Origin: Syntrophorhabdus sp. PtaB.Bin047
Lineage (GTDB): Bacteria > Desulfobacterota > Syntrophorhabdia > Syntrophorhabdales > Syntrophorhabdaceae
Assembly (NCBI GenBank): GCA_002067235.1
Contig: MVQP01000002.1
Location: 1-64,000, forward strand
DNA: 64,000 nucleotides
Direction: 5' to 3'
Below the pieces are notes generated by a model. It worked only from the letters and a program-made list of their open reading frames with translations, had not been told where the DNA came from and searched no databases. Below, piece by piece: positions 32,355 to 42,026 of the stretch. The position numbers and the translations under genes were made by a program. Position 1 is the first letter of the stretch; each line of letters starts with the position of its first letter.

Positions 32355-32372
32355 CCATCTTGAACGTGACAC
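32345..32372. promoter_or_regulatory. NikR operator (autoregulation)
   Basis: GTGCTAC-N14-GTGACAC. The NikR site predicted and studied in Geobacter-type deltaproteobacteria is GTGTTAC-N14-GTAACAC; each half-site differs by one base. It overlaps the -10 box and ends next to the ribosome-binding site, ideal for repression of nikR by Ni-bound NikR. Confidence 0.7.
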
Positions 32373-32384
32373 AAGGAGGTGACC

Positions 32385-32801
32385 ATGGCTGGATTGGTGC
32401 GATTCGGGGTTTCACTTGACGGGGACCTGCTCAGGAAGTTCGACGAGCTTATCAGGGAGAAGAACTACTCCAACCGCTCTGAGGCACTCCGGGACCTGAT
32501 ACGGCAGGAGCTCATAGCGAAGGAGTGGGAGGTCGGGCAAGAGATTGCCGGGGCGATAACGCTCATATACGACCATCATCATCGGGAGCTTCTGAACAAG
32601 GTGACGGACCTTCAGCATGATTACCAGCACACCATCATATCCACGCAGCACGTCCATCTCGACCACAACAATTGCCTCGAGATAGTCGCCGTGAGGGGAG
32701 AACCGGACGAGGTACGCCGGTTGGCGGAGATGCTCAAGGCCATCAAGGGCATAAAGCACTGCACGCTGAGCATGTCCAGCACGGGGAAGGAACTGGGGTG
32801 A
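32385..32801 (+). CDS. nikR: Nickel-responsive regulator NikR
   Basis: 138 residues from ATG 32385 (AAGGAGG five bases upstream). N-terminal ribbon-helix-helix DNA-binding domain (LVRFGVSLDGDLLRKFDELI, NRSEALRDLIRQ) and C-terminal ACT-like nickel domain. High-affinity nickel ligands are present: His78, His89, His91 and Cys97, matching His76/87/89/Cys95 of E. coli NikR. No nickel transporter or hydrogenase gene lies next to it, so it probably acts on distant genes and on itself through the operator at 32345-32372. Confidence 0.95.
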   Translation: MAGLVRFGVSLDGDLLRKFDELIREKNYSNRSEALRDLIRQELIAKEWEVGQEIAGAITLIYDHHHRELLNKVTDLQHDYQHTIISTQHVHLDHNNCLEIVAVRGEPDEVRRLAEMLKAIKGIKHCTLSMSSTGKELG

Positions 32802-32843
32802 GGAACAGGCCTTCCCCGCCTTCCCTGTCGTTCGGTTTCTTTC

Positions 32844-32872
32844 TTGAAAAGGCCCATCCTTTCTTATAGTAT
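32844..32872 (+). promoter_or_regulatory. Promoter of the alpha-2-macroglobulin/pbpC operon
   Basis: TTGAAA (32844-32849), 17-bp spacer, TAGTAT (32867-32872), about 50 bp before the gene. Confidence 0.6.
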
Positions 32873-32930
32873 TGATGGATGAACGAGGGTCGTCCGTCGT
32901 TCTTTCGAGTTCCCAGGGGAGGATAAGGGT

Positions 32931-35900
32931 ATGATGAGAAACATCCTTTGTGTTGTCTTCGCTGTGGTTGTGTGGTTCACCTTAGGCGGCTATGCCGCCG
33001 GTGCCTCCGTGGAACTGTTCTCGCCGGAAGGTTCGGTCAAGGACATCCGACAGGTGACGGTCCGGTTCTCGGAACAGATGGTGGCATTCGGCGACCCTCG
33101 CCCGGCAGAGCCCTTTGCGGTGCAGTGCGCCGGGAAGGGACAGGGCCGCTGGATCGACGGGAAGAACTGGTCCTACGACTTTGAGAAGACGCTCCCTGCC
33201 GGAATGTCCTGCACATTTGCCCTGAAACAGAGCCTGAAAACCCTTGCGGGAACACCGGTTACGGGCAAAAGGACCTTTACGTTCAACACCGGGGGGCCTT
33301 CGGTCCGCGAATCGGAACCCTGGGCGGATGGCAACGAGGTGGAGGAAGGCCAGACGTTCCTTTTTCGGCTCGATGCGCCGGCCACAGAGACATCGATCGT
33401 GAAGAACGTTTCCTGTTCCATCGAAGGTGTGCGTGAGCGGGTCGGCATACGGCTCATAACCGGAGAAGAGCGAAAGAAGCTGCTTCTTGACATGGGTGTC
33501 TCGAAGAAGGAGGAGGAGAATGCCGTCCTCTTCCAGTGCAGGCAGACGTTTCCCCCAAAGGCGCACGTGAAGATCGTCTGGGGCAGGGGTGTGGCGTCGA
33601 AGAGCGGGGTGGCAACGACAAAGGACCAGGTCCTCTCCTACCGTGCCCGCGGGCCTTTCACCGCGAGGTTCCGCTGCATGAAGGAAAAGCCCCAGGGAGG
33701 GTGCATACCATTGTCGCCGATGCGGCTCATCTTCTCTGCCCCGATATCGAAGAAGGATGCGGCGAAGATCACGATAGCGACGGGCAAGGAAGCCGCGAAA
33801 GGAAAGGCCTGGAAGCCGGTGATAGACGAGGACGGCGAAAGCGACATCACGTATATCACATTCCAGGGGCCTTTTCCGGAGAAGAGTCTCCTGAACGTAC
33901 ATCTGCCGGTGGGCCTCAGGGATATTTCCGGACGTTCTCTCGCGAACGCGGACAAGTTTCCCCTTCCTGTCCGGACCCACACCTACCCTGCACTTGCCAA
34001 GTTTCCCGACCGTTTTGGAGTTGTCGAGTCCGGTAAGGAGGCCATTCTGCCCGTCACGGTGCGCAACATCGAGGGGGAGATAGAGACCTGGCTGGCGAGA
34101 GGGGACGAGACGGGTAAGCCGGGACAGGTCGACAGGAAGGACAGTGCCGGCCAGCCGGCCCCGAAGGGTCAGGCCCGGGAGGCCGGAAAGGTTTCCGTGC
34201 CGGGAGAGATGAAGGGGGGTATCCACAAGACGGCTGAAGATGCGGATGCGTCGATCATAGCGTGGCTCCACAAGCTCGCCGCCTCCCCGCGTGAAAGGTC
34301 GGTCCTGAAGGGAACCTCGAGCAGCAGTGTCGTTTCGATACCGAGGCCGGGGGGGACGAAGGAGTTCGAGGTGATAGGCATACCGCTTCGCGAACCCGGT
34401 TTCTACGTTGTCGAGATAGAGAGCCTCATGCTCGGGCAAAGACTCCTCGAAAAGCCGGGCCCGGTATACGTACCTACGGCCGCCCTGGTGACGAACATGG
34501 CGGCTCATTTCAAGTGGGGCCGGGAGTCTTCGCTGGTGTTTGTGACGGCCCTTGACAGTGGTGAACCGGTGCCCGACGCGGCCGTCACCCTCAGGGACTG
34601 CAAAGGCGGCCTTGTCTGGCAGGGCAGGTCCGATGAGAAGGGCATCGCCAGGATAGCGAAACCCCTTCCCGGTGCGGGAAACCTCCCTCAATGCCGGCGC
34701 GCGAAGGAGGAGAAGGACCTTTACTACGAATACTCGCGGGCGTTGTCGGGCATGACAGGGGGGCTTTTCGTGTTTGCCCGCAGTGGCAAGGACATGACCT
34801 TCACCCATTCCAGCTGGGATGAGGGCATCGAGTCCTGGCGCTTCAATCTGCCCGGCGATCATGACGACGGTCGCAGGGAACCCCTCATTGCCCACACCGT
34901 CTTCGACCGGACCCTTCTGCGCGCGGGGGAGACGGTGCACATGAAGCATTTTGTCCGGCAGCGCACAATGGAAGGTCTTTCCGTGCCCCCCGACATCAGG
35001 AGCATCAGTGAGGCCGTGATCGTGCACGTGGGGAGCGAGGAGAAATATACGCTCGGCCTCACGTGGAAAGGGAACGGCACCGCTGAGAACACGTGGAAGA
35101 TACCACTCGCGGCGAAGCTCGGCACCTACAATGTCTATCTCCGCAGGGCGCCTCTGGCGGGCAAGCGGGAGACCACGGGAGAGCTCTCGGGGTCTTTCAG
35201 GGTGGAACAGTTCCGGGTCCCCCTCATGCGCGGCTTCATCCGCGGCCCGAAGGAACACGCCATCGATACCCGTTCCGTTGATCTTGACGTTGACGTGAGG
35301 TATCTTTCAGGCGGGGCGGCCGCTGACCATCCCGTGAAGATCCGCTCCCAAATGGAACAGAAGCACATTTCCTTCGGCGATTACGAGGACTTCATTTTTT
35401 CCACGGGTCGGGTGAAGACGGGTACGGAAAAGCTCGGCGAGACCGGTGATCGCTTTGCCGAAGATGACGCCTCTGAGGACGATGAAGCCGGGGAAGGCTC
35501 CGAGCGGGTGAGGACGGACAGGTTCGGACGGCCGCGGGTACACCTCAAAACGGTTGAGCTGAACCTCGACAGGAACGGGACGGCGCGGACGACCATTGGA
35601 GACCTCCCGCCGTCGGACGTGCCCAGGGAGATACTGAGCGAACTCGAGTTCAGGGACCCCAACGGGGAAGTCCAGACATCGTCGGCGAGGACACCTCTCT
35701 ATCCCTCGATGCTTCATACAGGGATCTTCGCGAGCGGGGATTGGCCGGCGGAAACCCTGAAGTACCAGGTGGTCGTACTCGATCTCAAGGGGAAGCCTCA
35801 ACCGGGGTCGGAGGTCACCGTCAGGGTTTTCAAGCGCTCCACGTACTCTCACAGACGCAGGATAACGGGTGGTTTCTACGCCTTCGACAACACCACGGAA

Positions 35901-38750
35901 ACGAAGGAGATAGGGGAACACTGCAGGGGAAAGACCGACGTCAACGGCATTCTCTACTGCGGAGGCAAGGCGCCCGCAACGGGAAGGATAGTCATCCAGG
36001 CCGAGGCAAAGGACTCCCGGGGGAACGTGTCCTCGACAAACAGGGAGGTCACGGTCTACGGCAAGGATGATACATGGTATGAGGCGCGCAACGACGACCG
36101 CATCGACCTTGTACCCCTCCGGCGGCAGGTAGACCCTGGTGAAACGATGAGTTTCGAGGTGCGAATGCCTTTCCGCGCGGCGACGGCCCTTGTGACCGTC
36201 GAGCGCGAAGGGGTCATGGACGCCTATATAAGAAAGGTGTCCCGGGAGAACCCTGTTATAGATATCCCCGTGAAGCCGAATTACGTGCCGAACGTCTTCG
36301 TATCGGCGCTCGTGATCCGGGGACGGCTGGCAGGCACTCAGCCCACCGCGTCCTTCGATCCCGGGAAACCGGCCTACCGGCTTGGCATTGCAGAGGTGAG
36401 GGTGGGTCTAAAGCCCCATGCCCTCAAGGTGAAGGTCGAGACGGACAGGAAAACGTACGGGGTCAGACAGAAGGTGAAGGCCCGCATCTCGGTGCGGGTT
36501 CCCGACGGTTCCGCTCCGCCGAAGGGTTCCGAGGCCGCCCTGGCCGTTGTTGATGAGGGGCTCCTCGAACTCAAGCCGAACCTGAGCTGGGGGCTTCTCG
36601 AGGCGATGATGCGCCGGAAGGGCTACGAGATGTCGACGGCCACCTCACAGATGATGGTCATCGGCAAACGCCATTTTGGGCGCAAGGCCCTCCCTCACGG
36701 GGGAGGCGGCGGGAAACAGTTGACGCGGGAGCTTTTCGATACGCTCGTGTACTGGAAGAGCGCAATACCGCTCGACGATAGCGGTGAGGCGGACGTTGCC
36801 TTCGATCTCAATGATTCCCTCACATCCTTCAAGGTGGTGGCGATAGCGAGTTCCGGGAGCGATCTTTTCGGGACCGGGGCGGAGACGATACGGACCACCC
36901 AGGACCTCATGGTCCTTTCGGGCCTGCCCGGACTTGTTCGGGAAGGCGACCGTTTTACCGCGGGATTCACGGTGCGCAACGCGTCGACGCGGAATATGGA
37001 CGTGGAGGTGAACGTGAAGCTTCGCGGGGGCAAGGCCCCGCAGTCGTTCGCGCCCCTGTCGCTTGCCATTCCCGCGGGGGAGGCCCGGGAGGCGGCCTGG
37101 CAGGTTATCGTGCCATCCGGCGCCGCGAAACTCGATTACGAGGTATCGGCACGGGAGGCTTCCGGAGACGCGCGGGACGAGCTGAAGGCCACCCAGACGG
37201 TGGTGCCGGCAGTGAGCGTGAGGGTTATGCAAGCCACACTCACGCAGGTGAAGGACGCCCTGAAAATGGATGTTGAGCGACCTGCGGCTGCCGAACCGGA
37301 CCGCGGGGGCATTGCCGTGACCTTGAAGCCCAGGCTCTCCGAGGGGCTTGGCGGCGTTATCGAGTACATGGGCCGCTATCCTTACGTCTGCCTCGAGCAG
37401 AAGGTATCGAAGGCGGTGGCCCTTCAGGACCGCGAGATGTGGAAGGACATCATGGCCCAGGCTCCCGCCTATCTCGACGGCGACGGCCTTGCGAAGTACT
37501 TCCCTCTCATGAGGCGCGGCAGCGATGTCCTGACCTCCTATCTTCTTTCCATAAGCAGCGAGTCCGGGTATGAGATACCGCAGAATGTCCGGGCCGGGAT
37601 GGTCCGGGGCCTGAAAGGGTTTGTGGAGGGGAAGGTCGTGAGACATTCCGCGCTTGAGGCGCCCGACCTTTCTGTCAGGAAGATAGCGGCCGTCGCCGCT
37701 CTCGCGCGGCATGGACAGGCCAGCGCCCAGCTCTTGACCACGATTGATATCGAGCCCAACCTGTGGCCCACGTCGGCCGTGCTTGACTGGATAGATGTCC
37801 TTCGGCGCACGCGGGGAATAGCCAACGCGGAAGGAAACCTCAAGAAGGCGGCTCAGATTCTCAGGGGCCGTGTCAATCTGCAGGGGACCGTGATGGGGCT
37901 CTCCACGGAGAGGTCGGACCAGCTCTGGTGGCTCATGGTGTCCACGGACCTCAACTGCGCCCGCACGCTCATCGCGTCCATGGATATGGGCGCCTGGGGA
38001 GAGGACGTGCCCAGGATCGCCCGGGGACTGGTCTCGAGGATGAAGAGGGGTCGCTGGGACACGACGACGGCAAACGCCTGGGGGGTGCTCGCGCTTCAGA
38101 AGTTCTCGCGTAAGTATGAGTCAGCCGTCGTGAAGGGCGCCTCTTCCATCACCCTGGGAGGAAAGCAGGGCACCGTTTCCTGGACTGACAGTGCGAAGGG
38201 AGGCAGTCTCGTGTTGCCCTGGCCCGCGAGGAAGAGCACCCTCACGATCGACCACAGTGGCGAGGGAAGGCCCTGGGCGAGCGTGCAAAGCCTGGCGGCA
38301 GTTCCGCTGAAAGGCCCTCTGGCGTCGGGCTACACCATAAAGAAGACGGTAACGGCGGTGGAGCGCAGGTCACCGGATGCCTGGACGCGCGGCGACGTGA
38401 TGCGTGTGCGGCTGGAGATCGACGCCCGTGCCGACATGACCTGGGTTGTCGTCAGCGATCCCATTCCATCGGGCGCTGCTATCCTGGGGAGCGGCCTCGG
38501 TCAGGATTCGGCCCTGCTTTCCCGCCAGGGACGTCAGCGGGGATGGGCGTGGGAGGCCTACCGCGAACGGTCTTTCGAAGCGTTAAGGGTATACTATGAA
38601 TTCGTCCCCCGCGGAAAGTGGACCGTTGAGTACAGTGTGAGACTCAACAATGACGGCGTGTTCCGCTTGCCGGAGACACGGGTGGAGGCACTCTATGCGC
38701 CGGAGATGTTCGGAGAGATACCGAACCCGCCCGTGGAGGTAAGGAAGTAG
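32931..38750 (+). CDS. Bacterial alpha-2-macroglobulin (YfaS type)
   Basis: 1939 residues, the largest gene here. Signal peptide at 1-26 (no lipobox Cys, so apparently soluble periplasmic rather than a lipoprotein as in E. coli YfaS). Macroglobulin (MG) domains follow; a bait-type/A2M_N part around 600-800, and the A2M domain near 1280-1330 (ELFDTLVYWKSAIPLDDSGEADVAFDLNDSL in part). The thioester motif CLEQ is intact at Cys1487 in YPYVCLEQK, followed by the alpha-alpha toroid. These proteins trap attacking proteases after bait cleavage. It directly precedes pbpC, the classic pairing thought to guard and repair the cell wall. Acidic low-complexity insert DDASEDDEAGEGSE near residue 845. Confidence 0.93.
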   Translation: MMRNILCVVFAVVVWFTLGGYAAGASVELFSPEGSVKDIRQVTVRFSEQMVAFGDPRPAEPFAVQCAGKGQGRWIDGKNWSYDFEKTLPAGMSCTFALKQSLKTLAGTPVTGKRTFTFNTGGPSVRESEPWADGNEVEEGQTFLFRLDAPATETSIVKNVSCSIEGVRERVGIRLITGEERKKLLLDMGVSKKEEENAVLFQCRQTFPPKAHVKIVWGRGVASKSGVATTKDQVLSYRARGPFTARFRCMKEKPQGGCIPLSPMRLIFSAPISKKDAAKITIATGKEAAKGKAWKPVIDEDGESDITYITFQGPFPEKSLLNVHLPVGLRDISGRSLANADKFPLPVRTHTYPALAKFPDRFGVVESGKEAILPVTVRNIEGEIETWLARGDETGKPGQVDRKDSAGQPAPKGQAREAGKVSVPGEMKGGIHKTAEDADASIIAWLHKLAASPRERSVLKGTSSSSVVSIPRPGGTKEFEVIGIPLREPGFYVVEIESLMLGQRLLEKPGPVYVPTAALVTNMAAHFKWGRESSLVFVTALDSGEPVPDAAVTLRDCKGGLVWQGRSDEKGIARIAKPLPGAGNLPQCRRAKEEKDLYYEYSRALSGMTGGLFVFARSGKDMTFTHSSWDEGIESWRFNLPGDHDDGRREPLIAHTVFDRTLLRAGETVHMKHFVRQRTMEGLSVPPDIRSISEAVIVHVGSEEKYTLGLTWKGNGTAENTWKIPLAAKLGTYNVYLRRAPLAGKRETTGELSGSFRVEQFRVPLMRGFIRGPKEHAIDTRSVDLDVDVRYLSGGAAADHPVKIRSQMEQKHISFGDYEDFIFSTGRVKTGTEKLGETGDRFAEDDASEDDEAGEGSERVRTDRFGRPRVHLKTVELNLDRNGTARTTIGDLPPSDVPREILSELEFRDPNGEVQTSSARTPLYPSMLHTGIFASGDWPAETLKYQVVVLDLKGKPQPGSEVTVRVFKRSTYSHRRRITGGFYAFDNTTETKEIGEHCRGKTDVNGILYCGGKAPATGRIVIQAEAKDSRGNVSSTNREVTVYGKDDTWYEARNDDRIDLVPLRRQVDPGETMSFEVRMPFRAATALVTVEREGVMDAYIRKVSRENPVIDIPVKPNYVPNVFVSALVIRGRLAGTQPTASFDPGKPAYRLGIAEVRVGLKPHALKVKVETDRKTYGVRQKVKARISVRVPDGSAPPKGSEAALAVVDEGLLELKPNLSWGLLEAMMRRKGYEMSTATSQMMVIGKRHFGRKALPHGGGGGKQLTRELFDTLVYWKSAIPLDDSGEADVAFDLNDSLTSFKVVAIASSGSDLFGTGAETIRTTQDLMVLSGLPGLVREGDRFTAGFTVRNASTRNMDVEVNVKLRGGKAPQSFAPLSLAIPAGEAREAAWQVIVPSGAAKLDYEVSAREASGDARDELKATQTVVPAVSVRVMQATLTQVKDALKMDVERPAAAEPDRGGIAVTLKPRLSEGLGGVIEYMGRYPYVCLEQKVSKAVALQDREMWKDIMAQAPAYLDGDGLAKYFPLMRRGSDVLTSYLLSISSESGYEIPQNVRAGMVRGLKGFVEGKVVRHSALEAPDLSVRKIAAVAALARHGQASAQLLTTIDIEPNLWPTSAVLDWIDVLRRTRGIANAEGNLKKAAQILRGRVNLQGTVMGLSTERSDQLWWLMVSTDLNCARTLIASMDMGAWGEDVPRIARGLVSRMKRGRWDTTTANAWGVLALQKFSRKYESAVVKGASSITLGGKQGTVSWTDSAKGGSLVLPWPARKSTLTIDHSGEGRPWASVQSLAAVPLKGPLASGYTIKKTVTAVERRSPDAWTRGDVMRVRLEIDARADMTWVVVSDPIPSGAAILGSGLGQDSALLSRQGRQRGWAWEAYRERSFEALRVYYEFVPRGKWTVEYSVRLNNDGVFRLPETRVEALYAPEMFGEIPNPPVEVRK

Positions 38751-38754
38751 CAGG

Positions 38755-40911
38755 ATGTTTTTCAGACGACAGGGAGGCACGAGGAAGGTATGTGCCGTCG
38801 CGGCGCTCGTCCTCCTGTGTCTCGGTGCAGCCGGGCTCCTTGCTGCGGTCCGGTCGGTAAGGAAAACAGACACAGGGTCCTTTCAGGTACTTAAAGCTTC
38901 CTATCGCACCTCCGATGCCGTGCTTCTCGATCGTCACGGCGAGGTCATCCATACGTTGAGGACCGATGACAGCGGCAGGCGGCTGGAATGGACCCGTCTT
39001 GCCGAGGTCTCGCCATCCTTTCTATCCACCGTCATCCTTGTTGAGGACCGCCGTTTCTTCAGTCATCACGGCGTGGACCCTTTCGCCTTCATCTCCGCCC
39101 TCGTGCGCGGGGCCGCGGGTGGAAGGCTTCGAGGCGCCAGCACCATCTCGATGCAGGTTGCTTCCATTGTGGACAGGGGCTTAAGACCAAAAGGGCTGCG
39201 CAGGGACCTCGGTCAGAAATGGCGGCAGATCATCACCGCCCTTGCCCTGGAACGTTCCTGGACAAAGCAGGAGATACTCGAGGCCTACATCAATCTCATA
39301 TACTACCGCGGAGAACTCCAGGGTGTCAGAGCGGCGTCGAAGGGTCTTTTCGGAAAGGAACCGTCGGGCCTCACCCAGACGGAATCCGTCGTCCTGGCCT
39401 CCCTCATAACATCGCCCAACGCGCCGCGGGAAAAGGTGGCCGCGAGGTCCTGGCGCCTGGCCGAGAGGGCCGGCATGAGGATGACCCGAGAGGAGGTGGA
39501 AAGGAAGACGGCGGATGCCCTGGCATCGGCGTACCGCATAGCCTTCGATGTCTCGCTCGCGCCTCACGTGGCACGCATGCTCATCTCCGGGGGAATGATG
39601 AGAGTTGCGACGACCCTCGACGGACGTCTCCAGAGGTTTGCCCTCGATGCGCTCAGGGACAACCTTGCCGCGCTGCGTGGACGGAACGTGGCGGACGGGG
39701 CCGTCATGGTGGTCGATAACGATACGGGGGAGATCCTCGCCTACGTCGGGAACAGCGGGAGCACATCGAGCGCTCCCTTCATGGACGGCATTCGGGCCAG
39801 AAGGCAGGCAGGTTCGACGCTGAAGCCTTTCCTTTACGGTCTCGCCATCGAGAAGGGTTACCTCACTGCGTCATCCCTTCTCGAAGACACCCCCCTTGCC
39901 ATAATGACCCCGACAGGGCTCTACGTGCCGCAGAATTATGACAACCAGTTCCGCGGCACCGTGAGTGTGAGGTGCGCCCTTGCGTCGTCCCTCAATGTGC
40001 CTGCCGTCAAGACCCTTCTCGTGACGGGCCTCGAGCCTTTCGTCGAGAGGCTCAAGGACCTGGGGTTCGAGAGCATCAGGGAGGAGCCGGAGTTCTACGG
40101 GTATTCCATCGCTCTCGGGTCCGCGGATGTCGAGCTCTATGAGCTTGTCGGGGCATATCTCGCGCTGGCGCGGGGAGGACGGCGTACAGGGATGAAGCTG
40201 ACCTTCGATGGCGCCGCCACTGCTGGTAGCCGCGTCATGGACGAGAGGGCATCGTACATTGTTACCCGGATACTGTCCGACAGGGAGTCTCGTGCAGCCA
40301 CGTTCGGCCTTGAGAACCCTCTCGCCACGCGCTACTTTACGGCGGTCAAGACGGGGACCAGCAAGGACATGCGTGATAACTGGTGCATAGGCTTTTCCCG
40401 CCGCTACACCGTTGGTGTGTGGGTCGGCAACTTCTCGGGAGAGCCGATGCGTGATGTCAGCGGTATCAGCGGGGCGGCGCCCCTGTGGCTCGAGGTGATG
40501 AACTTCCTCCACGGTACGGTGCCGTCGACGGAACCGTACCGCCCGCGGGGCGTCACCGCTGCCAGGGTGCGTTTCGAAGCGGATATCGAGGCCCCGCGGG
40601 AGGAGTTCTTCATCGAGGGCACCGAGCCGGCTCAGGTCGTGCGGGTGCAGGTTGCCCATGAGAAACCTCGCATCGTTTACCCTCCGGAAGGAACCCTCAT
40701 CACCATCGATCCCGACATCCCCGAGGCGCTCCAACGGGTCGCCATGCGCTTCGAGCCCCGATCGAGGCGCTTGAGATGGGTCCTCAACGATGCCGAAGCG
40801 GGTTCCGACACACCGCTTTTCCTCTGGGAGCCGAGGCGGGGCGACTACATCCTCTCCATCGTCGATCGCGATGGCAGCGTCATGGATTCGGTGGGGTTCA
40901 CGGTGAGGTAG
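38755..40911 (+). CDS. pbpC: Penicillin-binding protein 1C
   Basis: 718 residues. N-terminal membrane anchor (11-32); GT51 glycosyltransferase with catalytic Glu97 in VILVEDRRFFSHHGVDP and GASTISMQVA; transpeptidase with SxxK in AGSTLKPFLYG, SLN in ASSLNVP and KTGTSKDMRDNW; C-terminal BiPBP_C domain from about 620. Polymerises and possibly crosslinks peptidoglycan; PbpC proteins are mostly found next to alpha-2-macroglobulins, as here (4-bp gap), probably to repair wall damage. Ribosome-binding site is weak (GGAAGTAGCAGG), consistent with translational coupling. Confidence 0.95.
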   Translation: MFFRRQGGTRKVCAVAALVLLCLGAAGLLAAVRSVRKTDTGSFQVLKASYRTSDAVLLDRHGEVIHTLRTDDSGRRLEWTRLAEVSPSFLSTVILVEDRRFFSHHGVDPFAFISALVRGAAGGRLRGASTISMQVASIVDRGLRPKGLRRDLGQKWRQIITALALERSWTKQEILEAYINLIYYRGELQGVRAASKGLFGKEPSGLTQTESVVLASLITSPNAPREKVAARSWRLAERAGMRMTREEVERKTADALASAYRIAFDVSLAPHVARMLISGGMMRVATTLDGRLQRFALDALRDNLAALRGRNVADGAVMVVDNDTGEILAYVGNSGSTSSAPFMDGIRARRQAGSTLKPFLYGLAIEKGYLTASSLLEDTPLAIMTPTGLYVPQNYDNQFRGTVSVRCALASSLNVPAVKTLLVTGLEPFVERLKDLGFESIREEPEFYGYSIALGSADVELYELVGAYLALARGGRRTGMKLTFDGAATAGSRVMDERASYIVTRILSDRESRAATFGLENPLATRYFTAVKTGTSKDMRDNWCIGFSRRYTVGVWVGNFSGEPMRDVSGISGAAPLWLEVMNFLHGTVPSTEPYRPRGVTAARVRFEADIEAPREEFFIEGTEPAQVVRVQVAHEKPRIVYPPEGTLITIDPDIPEALQRVAMRFEPRSRRLRWVLNDAEAGSDTPLFLWEPRRGDYILSIVDRDGSVMDSVGFTVR

Positions 40912-40971
40912 GCTTAAGGCCTCCGGAACGCAATTTCCCGTATAATATCAAAGGATACCGATAAATTTCGC

Positions 40972-41000
40972 TTGACAGCCATTTTTATTAGGAATAATAT
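40972..41000 (+). promoter_or_regulatory. Promoter of the cold-shock gene
   Basis: TTGACA (40972-40977), 17-bp spacer, TAATAT (40995-41000): near consensus. The leader to the ATG at 41051 is about 45 nt and AT-rich. Confidence 0.85.
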
Positions 41001-41050
41001 TGCTTAAAAGCACAAATGCTTAATATTATCAAAGAAAGGAGTCACGCGGC

Positions 41051-41254
41051 ATGCCAGTAGGTAAGGTGAAATGGTTCAACGATTCCAAGGGGTACGGTTT
41101 CATCGAACAGGATGGCGGCGAGGACGTGTTCGTCCACTTTTCCGCGATCCAGCAGGATGGTTTCAAATCTCTCAAGACCGGCGAGAAGGTCGAATTCGAG
41201 ATCGTGAAGGGGCCGAAAGGTCCACAGGCGGCAAATGTAATGAAAGCTGAATGA
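41051..41254 (+). CDS. Cold-shock domain protein (CspA family)
   Basis: 67 residues, one cold-shock domain that binds single-stranded RNA/DNA. RNP1 KGYGFIEQ and RNP2 VFVHFSAI are intact. Preceded by AAAGGAG and a strong promoter; likely a highly expressed RNA chaperone, though whether cold-induced cannot be told. Stops eight bases before the convergent mazG stop; TAAGGGGC...GCCCTTA at 41255-41275 may serve as a shared terminator stem. Confidence 0.96.
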   Translation: MPVGKVKWFNDSKGYGFIEQDGGEDVFVHFSAIQQDGFKSLKTGEKVEFEIVKGPKGPQAANVMKAE

Positions 41255-41262
41255 GTAAGGGG

Positions 41263-42024
41263 CTATTTGCCCTTATCCTCCAGAGATTTACTGTCATTCC
41301 ATAGTTTGTCCATCGTGTCGGCATCAGAATTCCGGATATCCGTATTGTTCTCTATGTAGCTGAACCTTCGAGTGAACTTGTCCGAGGTTGCCCGCAGCGC
41401 GTCTTCGGGGTCCACCGACAGGAACCGGGCGATATTGACGATGGTGAAGAGCAGGTCACCCACCTCCTCCCTGACCCGCTCCGGATCGCCTGCCGCCTCG
41501 GCTGCCTTCAGCTCGGCGATCTCCTCGTACATCTTGTCGTACACGTCCTCGACCTTCTGCCAGTCGAACCCGACTTTCGCAGCCCTCTTCGTCATGACAT
41601 ATGCCCTCAGCAGGGCGGGCATGGCCGGGGGGATATTCGCGAGAAGCGAGTAATCATCATCCTTCTTCTCTTCCCTCTTCAGGTCTTCCCACTTCACCTC
41701 GATGGGAGCGTCGAGCACCTCTTTGCGGAAGACATGGGGATGGCGATGGTACATCTTGTTGTAGACGTTCTCGATGACGTCGTTGATGTCGAAGATGTTG
41801 CGTTCCCTGCATATCTGCGCGATGAAGACGATATGGAAGAGAAGGTCCCCGAGCTCTTCCTTGAGCTCATCCATACTGTCTTTCTCTATGGCCTCGATGA
41901 TCTCGTAGACCTCCTCGAGCATGAAGGTCTTGAAGGCGGAGACCTTCTGTCTGCGGTCCCAGGGGCATCCCTCGTCGCTCCTGAGTTTCTCCATCAGCCG
42001 TACGAGCCTGTCAAAGGATTCCAT
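41263..42024 (-). CDS. mazG: Nucleoside triphosphate pyrophosphohydrolase MazG
   Basis: 253 residues, two MazG repeats. CPWDRRQKVSAFKTFMLEEVYEIIEAIE, then EELGDLLFHIVFIAQI in the first and EEIAELKAAEAA...EEVGDLLFTIVNIARFL in the second supply the ExxE/ExxD metal-binding helices. Hydrolyses NTPs to NMP and PPi, cleaning non-canonical nucleotides. It is the last gene of the long envelope operon, two bases after waaA. Confidence 0.95.
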   Translation of the reverse strand: MESFDRLVRLMEKLRSDEGCPWDRRQKVSAFKTFMLEEVYEIIEAIEKDSMDELKEELGDLLFHIVFIAQICRERNIFDINDVIENVYNKMYHRHPHVFRKEVLDAPIEVKWEDLKREEKKDDDYSLLANIPPAMPALLRAYVMTKRAAKVGFDWQKVEDVYDKMYEEIAELKAAEAAGDPERVREEVGDLLFTIVNIARFLSVDPEDALRATSDKFTRRFSYIENNTDIRNSDADTMDKLWNDSKSLEDKGK

Positions 42025-42026
42025 TC

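Noticed and set aside
32982-35258. 758-codon minus-strand frame opposite the alpha-2-macroglobulin gene
   Set aside because: Antisense shadow of a GC-rich gene: His/Arg/Pro-rich, no domain, and the plus strand carries a full, recognisable protein.
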